DNA of 64,000 nucleotides, taken from contig NZ_RPDI01000010.1 of the NCBI RefSeq assembly GCF_003917135.1, forward strand, positions 3,794 to 67,793. Direction: 5' to 3'. Each line of letters opens with the position of its first letter. Positions within the stretch are counted from its first letter, which is position 1. Source of the stretch: Leucobacter chromiireducens. Its GTDB lineage: Bacteria > Actinomycetota > Actinomycetes > Actinomycetales > Microbacteriaceae. The position numbers were made by a program, and so were the translations under genes. The notes under the pieces are model-generated. The model was not told the origin of the DNA. It was given only the letters and a program-made list of their open reading frames with translations, and searched no databases. Below, one piece after another: positions 35,781 through 43,913 of this stretch.

Positions 35781-36463
35781 TTCGTCACCCCGGACACCGC
35801 ACCGCCGTCGCGCGCGACGCCGAAGCCAGCGTCCGCGATCCGGCTCGTGAGCTCACGCGCTCGGGCGGTCAGCGCGGCGAGGCTGCCGCCGGCGAAAGCG
35901 TCCCTGACGAGTGGCCCGCCGACGCTCACCGCGCACGCCCCGGCTGCGAGCCAGGCAAGCGCATCGTCCGCGGTGACGCCACCCGAGGGGATCACCTCGA
36001 TGCCGGGGAACGGGCCGCGCAGATCGGCGAGGTAGCCAGGGCCGACTCGCGAAGCGGGGAAGACCTTCACCGCCGCGACGCCGCGCTGCCACGCGCTGTG
36101 CAGTTCCGTTGGGGTGAGCCCGCCGGGGAACACCGGCACACCGTGCGCGAGCGCCGCGCCGATCACCGCGTGGTCGGTGGTGGGGGTGACGAGGTACGCC
36201 GCGCCCTCGGCGATCGCACGCTCCGCCTGCTCGGGCGTGGTGACGGTACCAACGCCGATGACGGTTTCTGCCGGGCAGCGCGCGGCGAGCGCCGCGAGGT
36301 GATCGAGCGTGCCGGGCGTGCTGAGCGTCACCTCGACCTGGGTGACGCCGCCGGCGTGCAGTGCCTCGATCACCGGCGCGTAGTCGGCTGGCGTTGGCGC
36401 ACGGAGCACCGCGATCACCGGCTCGCGCCGCAGCGCCAGGGGAATCTGCTGTCGCTCGCTCAT
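35777..36463 (-). CDS. eda: 2-dehydro-3-deoxy-phosphogluconate / 4-hydroxy-2-oxoglutarate aldolase
   Basis: A 228-residue class I aldolase that cleaves KDPG to pyruvate and glyceraldehyde-3-phosphate. The conserved VEVTLSTPG (catalytic Glu), IGVGTVTTPEQAERAIAEGA, FPGGLTPTE, the Schiff-base lysine in AVKVFPAS and the IPSGGV phosphate site are all present. ATG 36463 overlaps the KduD stop (ATGA), and its own stop overlaps kdgK. Tight overlaps on both sides point to coupled translation and fixed stoichiometry of the pathway enzymes. Confidence 0.92.
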   Translation of the reverse strand: MSERQQIPLALRREPVIAVLRAPTPADYAPVIEALHAGGVTQVEVTLSTPGTLDHLAALAARCPAETVIGVGTVTTPEQAERAIAEGAAYLVTPTTDHAVIGAALAHGVPVFPGGLTPTELHSAWQRGVAAVKVFPASRVGPGYLADLRGPFPGIEVIPSGGVTADDALAWLAAGACAVSVGGPLVRDAFAGGSLAALTARARELTSRIADAGFGVARDGGAVSGVTK

Positions 36464-37203
36464 CGTCCCAGCCACCCCCCGTCGACGGGCAGCACCGTGC
36501 CGTGGATGTAGTCGGCGTACGGGGTGCACAGGAACGCGACCGCGGTCGCGATGTCCTCTGGCGTGGCCCAGCGGCCGGCGGGGATGCGTTCGCTGAGTTG
36601 GCGGAAACGCTCGGCGTCCGCGAGCAGCGCAGCGTTCATGTCAGTCTCGACGTAGCCGGGCGCGACCGCGTTCACGTTCACGCCCCGAGCGGCCCACTCG
36701 TTGCTCAGCGCCTTGACGAGCTGCGCGACGGCACCCTTGGACGCGGCATACGCGGGGACGCGGAGCCCGCCCTGGAATGAGAGCAGCGAGGCGAGCGCCA
36801 CGATCTTGCCGGATCCGCGCTCCACCATTCCCCGGCCAAAGCCTTGACACAGCTGGAACACGGCCGTGGTGTTGACCGCGAGCACCTGCTCGAAGTCGGC
36901 CAGCGGGAACTCCGTCGCATCGTGGCGCACCTGCATGCCGGCGTTCGTCACGAGAATGTCCGCGGGCCCTGCGGCCTCGATCGCCGCGGCGATGGACCCC
37001 GCATCGCCGAAGTCGACCGGCACGTGCGCGAGCTCCGTGTCGTGGCGCGCTGCGAGCTCCGCGAGCTCACGCGGCGGGGCGCTGCGCTGCAGCGTCGTCA
37101 CGCGGGCGCCGCTGTCGATGAGTGTGGCGGCGATCGCTGCGCCGATCCCGCGCGATGCGCCGGTCACGACGGCAGACTGGCCAGCCAGGCTCTGATCAAA
37201 CAT
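36460..37203 (-). CDS. kduD: 2-dehydro-3-deoxy-D-gluconate 5-dehydrogenase (KduD-type SDR)
   Basis: A 247-residue short-chain dehydrogenase. The cofactor motif is TGASRGIGAAIA, then NAG in LVTNAGM, and the catalytic Ser/Tyr/Lys in SLLSFQGGLRVPAYAASKGA. The stretches LSFQGG-RVP, NEWAARGVNVNAVAPGY and DYIHGTVLPVDGGWL are those of KduD, which reduces 2,5-diketo-3-deoxygluconate to KDG. The KduI gene elsewhere in the cluster supplies its substrate. ATG 37203 overlaps the upstream dehydrogenase gene by 8 nt. Confidence 0.85.
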   Translation of the reverse strand: MFDQSLAGQSAVVTGASRGIGAAIAATLIDSGARVTTLQRSAPPRELAELAARHDTELAHVPVDFGDAGSIAAAIEAAGPADILVTNAGMQVRHDATEFPLADFEQVLAVNTTAVFQLCQGFGRGMVERGSGKIVALASLLSFQGGLRVPAYAASKGAVAQLVKALSNEWAARGVNVNAVAPGYVETDMNAALLADAERFRQLSERIPAGRWATPEDIATAVAFLCTPYADYIHGTVLPVDGGWLGR

Positions 37204-38200
37204 GCTGCCCGGCCCCCTTCGGCGCGTCGAGCGCTGCAGCGTTCACGGTGTTCGCGGGGATTCTGCCGGCGCAGGCCTCCAGGATGTTCTCCATGGCGCG
37301 CCGCTTGAGCTCCGCAAACGATTCCTCGCTGTACCAGGCAGCGTGCGGGCTCACCGAGACCTGATCGAACTCGAGCAGTCGGCTCGTCGCGGGGAGCGGC
37401 TCCTCCTCGAACACGTCGAGGCCGGCCCCGGCGACGATCCCGGCCTCGAGCGCGCGAACGAGCGCCTCGGTGTCGAGCACCCCGCCGCGACAGGTGTTCA
37501 CGAGCTTGACGCCGCGGCGCATGCTGGCGAAGGCCGCGTCGTCAATGAGGTGGTGCGTCGCAGGGATGAGCGGGAGGTGCAGGGACAGGAGATCGGCGCG
37601 CGCGAGCAGTTCGTCTGACGACACCACCGCGGTGCCGTCCGGGCTCTGCGTCCCGGGGGTCCACCGCGGGTCGGTGCCGATCACCTGGAACCCGAGCGCG
37701 CGCGCCTTGCGCGCCGTCGCCTCGCCGATGAGCCCGAGCCCGTACACCCCGAAGGTGCTCGCGGAGAAGCGATGCAGCGGGCGAACCGGATCGAGCGAGT
37801 GGACGCCGCGCCGCATGCCGCGGTCGAGCGCGCCGAGCCCTCGCAGGAGCCCGACGGCGTGCGCGATGGCGTGGTCGCTGACGTCCTCGGTGCCGTAGTC
37901 GGGGACGTTGCACACGGCGATCGCGCGCGCGGTGGCCGCGTCGACGTCGACGGTGTCGACGCCCACGCCGTACCTGCCCACCGCGACGAGGTCCGGCAGC
38001 GCGTCGAGCACGCGCGCGGTCACGGGCGCGTACTGCGTGAGGAGGGCTGCCGCCCCCTGGCCGGCCTCGATCACGTCGGCTTCCGTCGCGCACGATGCGA
38101 CCACGAGTTCGACGCCGTACCTGTCGGCGACACCGCGCTCGATCTCGACGTTGCCGTGGTCGCAGTCAGTGATGACGACCCGACGATTTTGCTGCTGCAC
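37196..38200 (-). CDS. D-2-hydroxyacid dehydrogenase (CtBP-like)
   Basis: A 334-residue NAD-dependent oxidoreductase. The dinucleotide site is VYGLGLIGEATARKA, with catalytic Arg in LVNTCRGGVLDTEAL, Glu in DVFEEEPLP and His in VSPHAAWYS. The N-terminal GVGVDTVDVDAA and the PDYGTEDVSDHAIAH stretch are CtBP-like. The start is set at GTG 38200 because GGAGG lies 5 nt before it; ATG 38212 contains that site. It leads the uronate operon and lies directly behind a KdgR-like operator. Its substrate within the pathway is not known. Confidence 0.85.
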   Translation of the reverse strand: MQQQNRRVVITDCDHGNVEIERGVADRYGVELVVASCATEADVIEAGQGAAALLTQYAPVTARVLDALPDLVAVGRYGVGVDTVDVDAATARAIAVCNVPDYGTEDVSDHAIAHAVGLLRGLGALDRGMRRGVHSLDPVRPLHRFSASTFGVYGLGLIGEATARKARALGFQVIGTDPRWTPGTQSPDGTAVVSSDELLARADLLSLHLPLIPATHHLIDDAAFASMRRGVKLVNTCRGGVLDTEALVRALEAGIVAGAGLDVFEEEPLPATSRLLEFDQVSVSPHAAWYSEESFAELKRRAMENILEACAGRIPANTVNAAALDAPKGAGQHV

Positions 38201-38219
38201 TGAAGCCTCCATCGTTACG

Positions 38220-38244
38220 AAATTTGAAACATCATTTCATAAAT
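38220..38244. promoter_or_regulatory. KdgR-like operator 1
   Basis: The 25-bp site begins AAATTTGAAACA and ends CATAAAT. It is an imperfect palindrome built on TGAAAC and TTTCAT, the half-sites of KdgR boxes. The inverse of this site recurs at 39268-39292 with transitions only. It lies 20 nt upstream of GTG 38200. Confidence 0.65.
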
Positions 38245-38283
38245 CTTCGCAATGACCAAACAGCAAATCATCCCGCAGTGCGG

Positions 38284-38326
38284 GATCGGCGCGGGGTCGG
38301 CGGGCGATCCGCGCGGGGTCGGCGGG
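38284..38326. repeat. Two tandem copies of a 21-bp unit
   Basis: GATCGGCGCGGGGTCGGCGG (first 20 bases) at 38284 recurs at 38306 with one change (period 22). It lies between the IclR gene stop and the operator of the next gene. No function is evident. Confidence 0.6.
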
Positions 38327-38332
38327 GCCCAG

Positions 38333-39154
38333 CTAGCGCGCGGTGACCTCTGGCGCGCCCAGCACCTGCGAGACGCGGCGCGCGGCGCGCGTGACCATCT
38401 CCGCGAACTGCAGCCGCGTTTCCTCCGACTCGATGCGCACTGTTGGGCCCGCGAGACTCAGCCCGGCGCACACGTTGCCGGAGAAATCGAAGATCGGTGC
38501 GGCGTAGCCCCGAATGCCGTCGCGGTTCTCGCCATCGTCGATCGCGAAGCCGCGCTCACGCGTGTGCGCGAGGTCCAGGTGCAGCGACTCGAAGGTCGCG
38601 AGGGTGCGCGGCGTGCGCGGCACAAGGGTCTCCGGCAGGTGCCGCTGCCGCACGTCGCCCGGCAGCTGCGCGAGAATCGCCTTGCCGATCGCGGTCGCGT
38701 ACGCGGGCACCGAGTCGCCGACCTTGCTGAAGATGCGGATCGGCTGCGGGCTGTCGACCAGCTCGATGTAGACGACATCCTCGCCCGAGAGCACGCCGAG
38801 GTGCGCGGTCTCGCCCGACTCGGCAACGAGGTCGCGGAGCACCGGGAGCGCGGCCTTGCGCGTGTCGAGGCGGCTCAGGTACTCCGCCCCGAGCTTGGCG
38901 GTGAGCATGCCAAGCGAGTAGACCCCGAGCTCCTCGTCGAAGTGCAGCAGGTTGCGCCGCGTCAGCGTGAGCAGCATGCGCTGCGTCGTCGCCTTGCTGA
39001 AGCCAAGAATCCCCGTGCACTCCGCGAGCGTCACACCGGGGCGCGGTGCCGAGGCGATGTACTCAAGGATGTCGACGGCCTTCTCCAGGCTCTGTGTTCC
39101 GGTCACCCGCTCAGAGGACACGAGCCCCCCGGTGGAAATTACGCGTTCAGCCAT
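38333..39154 (-). CDS. IclR-family regulator, probable KdgR-like controller of the uronate cluster
   Basis: A 273-residue IclR protein. The winged helix covers about residues 20-85 (SLEKAVDILEYIASA, TLAECTGILGFSKATTQRMLLTL in two helices), and the effector domain follows with GEDVVYIELVDSP, PAYATAIGKAILAQLP and a DFSGNVCAGLSLAGP core. IclR members of the KdgR type sense KDG and repress uronate genes. The two matching palindromes at 38220-38244 and 39268-39292 flank this gene and lie at both divergent transcription units. GGGAGAG precedes ATG 39154. Confidence 0.85.
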   Translation of the reverse strand: MAERVISTGGLVSSERVTGTQSLEKAVDILEYIASAPRPGVTLAECTGILGFSKATTQRMLLTLTRRNLLHFDEELGVYSLGMLTAKLGAEYLSRLDTRKAALPVLRDLVAESGETAHLGVLSGEDVVYIELVDSPQPIRIFSKVGDSVPAYATAIGKAILAQLPGDVRQRHLPETLVPRTPRTLATFESLHLDLAHTRERGFAIDDGENRDGIRGYAAPIFDFSGNVCAGLSLAGPTVRIESEETRLQFAEMVTRAARRVSQVLGAPEVTAR

Positions 39155-39251
39155 TCGATCTCTGCTCTCCCTGGTGGCGCGCCACCGCCTCGTCGCGGTC
39201 CGGCGTACACCCTCACATCTTACGAACCGGCAGGCGCCGGATCTTTTCTTG

Positions 39252-39292
39252 TTGACAACATTTCATCATTTATGGGACAGTGTTTCAAATTT
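39252..39292 (+). promoter_or_regulatory. Promoter and KdgR-like operator 2 of the importer/kduI unit
   Basis: TTGACA at 39252-39257 is a consensus -35 box; GACAGT at 39276-39281 is the nearest -10 candidate (18-nt spacer). The operator 39268-39292 starts ATTTATG and ends TTTCAAATTT and covers the -10 region, so binding should block transcription. It is the inverse of operator 1 with six transition differences. Confidence 0.6.
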
Positions 39293-39348
39293 GATTCGCA
39301 AACGATGACGTTGAATCTCCATGCAACGTCGCGAAAGGGCTTTCCCTC

Positions 39349-39714
39349 ATGACCGAGCTCCGCTTCGATCCGACCGCGATCGCAGACCTCGCTTCCGCCC
39401 AGCTCGGCGAGAGCGCACCCCCCGCGCGAGTGATCTCGGGCGCCCCAACCGCCACCGAGCTCGTGCTCCGCGAGGCCGACGGCACGGAGATCGGCGTGTG
39501 GGAGATCACGCCGGGGAGCTTCCACTCCGCGAAGCACGGCATCTCCGAGTTCATGTACTTCCTCAGCGGCGCGGGAACCATCACGCGCGCAAGCGGCGAG
39601 GTGGTCACCATCGCGCCCGGCGCCTACGTCTCGCTCCCCGACGGCTCGGAAGTGATCTGGGACGTGCACGAGACCACGCGCAAGCTCTACATCATCACGA
39701 CCACAACGGCGTAG
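39349..39714 (+). CDS. Cupin-domain protein
   Basis: A 121-residue single cupin. The beta-barrel motifs are WEITPGSFHSAKHGISEFMYFLSGAGTI and the second motif ITRASGEVVTIAPGAYVSLPDG, with the metal-binding His and Glu of motif 1 at HGISE. It resembles the EutQ/DUF861 cupins. It is the first gene of the plus-strand unit controlled by operator 2 and lies 28 nt before the permease gene. A sugar-binding or isomerase-like auxiliary role in uronate handling is inferred from context only. Confidence 0.8.
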   Translation: MTELRFDPTAIADLASAQLGESAPPARVISGAPTATELVLREADGTEIGVWEITPGSFHSAKHGISEFMYFLSGAGTITRASGEVVTIAPGAYVSLPDGSEVIWDVHETTRKLYIITTTTA

Positions 39715-39742
39715 CGCCGCCCCACATCACCAAGGATCAACG

Positions 39743-41482
39743 ATGAGCCTGAGCACCACTGGGATCCCGACCGTTCGCCCACCCAAACGGCCGGTGGTTG
39801 ACCCAGCCCGCCTCCCGAAGATCGCGCTGGCGCTCGGCGCCACCGGCTTCTTCATCATCTTCTTCGCCTGGCCGCTCCTCGATGTCGTGCTGCGGAGCGT
39901 CAGCGTGGACGGCGTCATGGACTGGGGCAACCCGCAGTTCACCCTCGAGCACTACGCAACGATCCTGCGCGATGAGTATCTGCACCTGGTCGAGTGGCGC
40001 ACTGTGGTGCTCGCGGTGAACTCCACCCTCATCGCACTGCTGCTCGGCTTCCCCACCGCCTACTTCATCTCCCGGCTCCCCGGCCGCGCGGCTGGGATCG
40101 TGCTCCTGTTGATCCTCATCCCGTTCCAGGTCTCCATCGTGGTTCGCCTGTTCGCCGTGACCTCGATCCTCAGCCCCAACGGTCTGCTCAGTCAGGTCAG
40201 CCAGGCATTCGGCGGGGAGAAGTTCTCGCTGCTCTACACGCAGGGCGGCACGCTCGTCGGCACCGTGATGTACCTGCTGCCCTACATGATCCTGATCCTG
40301 TACTCGGGGATGACCAGCATCGATCACAACGTCATTCTCGCCGCGCGGACGCTTGGCGCATCGGGCGTGCAGATCTTCCTGAAGGTGTTCCTCCCCCTGG
40401 TGCGCACCTCGATCCTCAGCGGCGCGCTGCTCTGCTTCATCCTGGCACTCAGCTTCTTCATCGTCCCCGCGATTCTGGGTGGCCCGCAGGAACAGACGGT
40501 CGCCGTCTACATCCAGCAGCAGATCGACCTGTTCAAGTGGGGCGTCGCCTCGGCGCTCGGCGTGGTCCTGCTGCTCGCGACCCTCGTGCTCTACATCGCG
40601 GTGATTCGCATCGGGGGCGGCTTCCAGGCCCCCGGCATGGGCGCGCAGGCGAAGGGCGTGAGCGCCGAGCAGCGCTTCACCTGGGGCCCAGGCACCGTGG
40701 TGACCGGACTCATCACCCTCGTCGCGCTCGCGGTCCTCCTCGTCCCCGTGCTGATCGTCTTCCCGCTCTCGGTCGGCGAAACCCAGACCGTCGTCTTCCC
40801 CCCACGCGGGTTCACGCTCCAGTGGTACGGCGACGTCCTCACGACCACCACGTGGCTCAACCCGATCGCGCGCAGCCTGCTCATCGCGACGCTCACGGGA
40901 CTCGCGTCCACCGCGCTCGCGCTCTACCTCGCACGCGTCGTCCAGACCGCGAAGTCCGAGCGCACCAAGCTCTTCATCTCGGGCCTCGCGTTCGCGCCGA
41001 TCATCACCCCCGCGATTCTCCTCGCGATCGGGATCTACGCGGTCGAGCTGCGGCTGAAGCTCGCCGGCACCATCCCCGGGCTCGTCTTCGCGCACACCCT
41101 GGTGTCGTTCCCGCTCGCCTTCGCGATCCTCAACACCTCGCTCGCCTCCCGCGGGCTCGACCTCGAGACCGCGGCGTGGACGATGGGGGCCTCTCGCATC
41201 TCCGCGTTCTGGAAGGTGACGGTGCGCGGCATGATCCCCGCGATCCTGTCGGCGTTCGGCCTCGCCTTCGTCACCTCGTGGGACGAGGTCGTCCTCGCCC
41301 TCTTCCTGCAGACCGGCCCGGTAAAGACGCTCCCCGTCACCATCTACCAGTACCTGGAGAGCGGCATCGTGCCCACCGTCCCCGCGATCGCAGCCCTGCT
41401 CACGATCCTCGTGATCGCGGTCATCATCATTCAGCGCATCATCCAGTCGCGGCGTGGCACCGCGGTTGCAGACAAGAAATGA
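39743..41482 (+). CDS. ABC transporter permease, two permease domains fused (iron/polyamine type)
   Basis: A 579-residue membrane protein with two BPD_transp_1 domains of about 290 residues each. Each half has its own EAA-type ATPase-contact loop: AARTLGASGVQIFLKVFLPL in the first and AAWTMGASRISAFWKVTVRG in the second. Such fusions are typical of the Fe3+ (FbpB) and phosphonate importers; PotB/PotC polyamine systems use separate chains. AAGGAT precedes ATG 39743. The gene overlaps the ATPase gene by 4 nt. Its place in a uronate cluster argues that this importer family has taken on a sugar acid substrate. Confidence 0.88.
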   Translation: MSLSTTGIPTVRPPKRPVVDPARLPKIALALGATGFFIIFFAWPLLDVVLRSVSVDGVMDWGNPQFTLEHYATILRDEYLHLVEWRTVVLAVNSTLIALLLGFPTAYFISRLPGRAAGIVLLLILIPFQVSIVVRLFAVTSILSPNGLLSQVSQAFGGEKFSLLYTQGGTLVGTVMYLLPYMILILYSGMTSIDHNVILAARTLGASGVQIFLKVFLPLVRTSILSGALLCFILALSFFIVPAILGGPQEQTVAVYIQQQIDLFKWGVASALGVVLLLATLVLYIAVIRIGGGFQAPGMGAQAKGVSAEQRFTWGPGTVVTGLITLVALAVLLVPVLIVFPLSVGETQTVVFPPRGFTLQWYGDVLTTTTWLNPIARSLLIATLTGLASTALALYLARVVQTAKSERTKLFISGLAFAPIITPAILLAIGIYAVELRLKLAGTIPGLVFAHTLVSFPLAFAILNTSLASRGLDLETAAWTMGASRISAFWKVTVRGMIPAILSAFGLAFVTSWDEVVLALFLQTGPVKTLPVTIYQYLESGIVPTVPAIAALLTILVIAVIIIQRIIQSRRGTAVADKK

Positions 41483-42612
41483 GTATCGCCATGACTTCCA
41501 CCCTGGCTCCGCACTCGACCGGCACCAAGCGCGGCGAGGTCGTCGTCGAACAGGTGAGCTGCGACTTCGGGGGCACCCGCGTGCTCCAGGAGACCGATCT
41601 CGAAGTCCGCGCCGGCGAGTTCTTCACCCTCCTCGGCCCCTCGGGATCCGGAAAGACCACGCTGCTCCGCATCATCGCCGGCCTGATCGACTTCACCTCG
41701 GGTCGCGTCTCCATCGACGGCGACGACGTCACGGGGCTCCCCACCCAGCAGCGCGACCTCGGCTTCGTGTTCCAGAACTACGCGCTCTTCCCGCACCTCA
41801 CCGTCGCGCAGAACATCGCCTTCGGCCTGAAGATCCGGAAGATCCGCGGCGCAGCTCTCGACAAGCGGGTCGCGGAGATGCTCGAGCTCACCGAGCTGGG
41901 GGCGCTCCGCGATCGGCTCCCGGCGCAGCTCTCCGGCGGCCAGCAGCAGCGCGTCGCGCTCGGCCGCGCGCTCGCGCAGCGGCCGCGCGTGCTGCTGCTC
42001 GACGAGCCGCTCGGCGCCCTCGACCGACGGCTGCGACAGGACCTCGGCGCGGAGATCCGGCGCATCCAGCAGGAGTCGGAGACCACGGCGATCTACGTCA
42101 CCCACGATCAGGAGGAGGCGTACATCCTCTCGGACCGCATGGGCGTCATGGAGGCCGGCTACATCCGCCAGGTGGGCGCTCCGCGCGAGATCTACAGCAC
42201 CCCGGGCAGCGCGTTCGTCGCGAACTTCCTGGGCGAGACCAACAGCTTCGCCGCCGAGGTACTGGGCTCCGACGCGCAGGCAGCAACGGTGCGGGTCGGC
42301 GAGTTCACGCTCTCCGCACCGGTGCCCGCCGCCGCGCAGCTCCGCGCGGGTGCGGCATGCACGCTGAGCGCGCGGCCCGAGCACATTCGCCTGAGCGACA
42401 CCCCGGCCTCCGCACCAGCCGGCTTCGACCCCGTCGCGCGCGTCACCGTCACCGACGCGCGGTTCTTCGGGCAGACCATCCGCGTGCGCCTCGCCGACGA
42501 CGCTGGCAGCTACCTCGTCGACCTCGACAGCAGCGAGGCGGTCCCCGCAATCGGCTCCGCCACGGTGATGAGCGTCCGCGCCGGCAGCGCGGTGCTCCTG
42601 CCCAGCAGCTAG
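41479..42612 (+). CDS. ABC transporter ATP-binding protein (PotA/FbpC type)
   Basis: A 377-residue ATPase. Walker A is GPSGSGKTT, the Q-loop FVFQNYALFP, the signature LSGGQQQRVALGRAL, Walker B VLLLDEPLGALD, and the switch VTHDQEEA. After about residue 250 there is a TOBE-type regulatory domain (ARPEHIRLSD, then VTDARFFGQTIRVRL). ATG 41479 overlaps the permease stop (ATGA); ATG 41491 is a possible alternative. It energises the fused permease and works with the lipoprotein encoded next. Confidence 0.92.
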   Translation: MSIAMTSTLAPHSTGTKRGEVVVEQVSCDFGGTRVLQETDLEVRAGEFFTLLGPSGSGKTTLLRIIAGLIDFTSGRVSIDGDDVTGLPTQQRDLGFVFQNYALFPHLTVAQNIAFGLKIRKIRGAALDKRVAEMLELTELGALRDRLPAQLSGGQQQRVALGRALAQRPRVLLLDEPLGALDRRLRQDLGAEIRRIQQESETTAIYVTHDQEEAYILSDRMGVMEAGYIRQVGAPREIYSTPGSAFVANFLGETNSFAAEVLGSDAQAATVRVGEFTLSAPVPAAAQLRAGAACTLSARPEHIRLSDTPASAPAGFDPVARVTVTDARFFGQTIRVRLADDAGSYLVDLDSSEAVPAIGSATVMSVRAGSAVLLPSS

Positions 42613-42633
42613 CGCCGCCGGCCGCTTCGGCGC

Positions 42634-42651
42634 CTGGCGCTGCGGCGCCAG
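42634..42651 (+). other. Short hairpin between ATPase and binding-protein genes
   Basis: CTGGCGC (42634-42640) and GCGCCAG (42645-42651) form a 7-bp stem with a TGCG loop in the 115-nt gap. It may protect or attenuate the message. Confidence 0.4.
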
Positions 42652-42727
42652 CGCACACAGCCCGCATCCCGCACCCGCACCCCGCAACACCCCAGCAACG
42701 CACCATGCATCCAAGGAAGGACCGCAT

Positions 42728-43840
42728 ATGAAATCCACACTGGCCAAGGCCACATCACTCGGCGCACTCACCCTCGCCGGCGCGCTCGCGCTCACCGCGT
42801 GCAGCGGCGCGGGCGACAGCGCAGGATCCGAGTCGGGCGGGGGCGACGCCGCCCTCTCCGGGGAGATCCTCTTCTACGATACGAGCGGCGGCAACGTCTG
42901 GGATGGGCTCAACGAGACCCTCTTCGCCGACTTCACCGAGGAGACCGGCGTCGCGGTCGTCGACGACTACAACGAGGCCTCCACCAAGTTCTTCGCCGCA
43001 GCGCAGAACGGCGCGGTGGACTGGAGCCTCGTGTTCCTCCCCTCCCTGAGCGACGCGCAGCAGGCCGCGGACGATGGCCTCCTCGCCGAGCTCGACACGA
43101 GCATTGTGCCGGTCGACCAGCTCGTCGAGGGCACGTACTCGAAGACGGGCATCGAGGTCGGCACCTTCGGCATGGTGCTCGCGTGGAACTCGGACACCTG
43201 GCCGGAGTCGGGCGAGCACCCCGAGAGCTGGGCTGATCTCTACGACACCGCCAAGTTCCCTGGCCAGCGCTGCCTCTTCAACAACCCGCAGTACGGGTGG
43301 ACGCTCGAGTCGGCGCTCCTCGCCGACGGCGTCGCGGCCGAGGACCTCTACCCCCTCGACACGGAGCGCGCCTTCGCGATGCTCGACACCATCAAGGACA
43401 GCGTCACGTGGTGGTCGAGCGGCGCGCAGTCGATCGAGAACTTCGAGAACGGCTCGTGCGACCTCGGCATCCTGTGGGCGAACCGCGCCTTCGTCGCGAC
43501 GCAGGAGAACGGCTTCCCCATGTCGGTGAGCTGGGATCAGGCCGGCTACGCGAACAGCGTGTGGGCGATCCCCGCTGACGCCCCGAACCCCGAGGCGGCC
43601 CAGCGCCTGCTGAAGAGCGTGATCGAGAACCGCGAGGGGCAGATCGCGTTCGGCTCGAAGGTGCCGACCCCGATCCCCGCGGCAACGCAGGGACTCGAGG
43701 TGAGCGAGTTCGCCGCCGAGGCGCAGCCGTTCCTCCCCGTTGGCGAGAACGTGAAGAACGCCATCACGCTCGACGCCGACTACTACAAGGCCAACAACGA
43801 CGACCTCACCGATCAGTTCAATCGCTGGGTCGCCAAGTAA
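42728..43840 (+). CDS. ABC transporter substrate-binding lipoprotein (iron/polyamine type)
   Basis: A 370-residue lipoprotein with the lipobox LALTAC (Cys 25) and a Gly/Ser/Asp linker, followed by an SBP_bac_8-like two-lobed domain. Typical stretches are EILFYDTSGGNVW, FTEETGVAVVDDYNEAST, GTFGMVLAWNSD, SWADLYD and WAIPADAPNPEAA. Fold type is that of PotD/FbpA, whose known ligands are polyamines, iron or phosphonates; the uronate context suggests an anionic sugar instead. AAGGAAGGA precedes ATG 42728. It belongs with the fused permease and ATPase upstream. Confidence 0.88.
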   Translation: MKSTLAKATSLGALTLAGALALTACSGAGDSAGSESGGGDAALSGEILFYDTSGGNVWDGLNETLFADFTEETGVAVVDDYNEASTKFFAAAQNGAVDWSLVFLPSLSDAQQAADDGLLAELDTSIVPVDQLVEGTYSKTGIEVGTFGMVLAWNSDTWPESGEHPESWADLYDTAKFPGQRCLFNNPQYGWTLESALLADGVAAEDLYPLDTERAFAMLDTIKDSVTWWSSGAQSIENFENGSCDLGILWANRAFVATQENGFPMSVSWDQAGYANSVWAIPADAPNPEAAQRLLKSVIENREGQIAFGSKVPTPIPAATQGLEVSEFAAEAQPFLPVGENVKNAITLDADYYKANNDDLTDQFNRWVAK

Positions 43841-43913
43841 CACACCGTGAGTCCTGGGGCGTGTGCCCAGCGCCCCAGGGCTCGCTCACCCCTCACCGGA
43901 AGGAAACCGCACC

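Noticed and set aside
39994-42612. An 872-codon frame reading into the ABC ATPase from inside the permease gene
   Set aside because: Only the last part is the real ATPase. The first part is an out-of-frame reading of the permease with no ribosome site.
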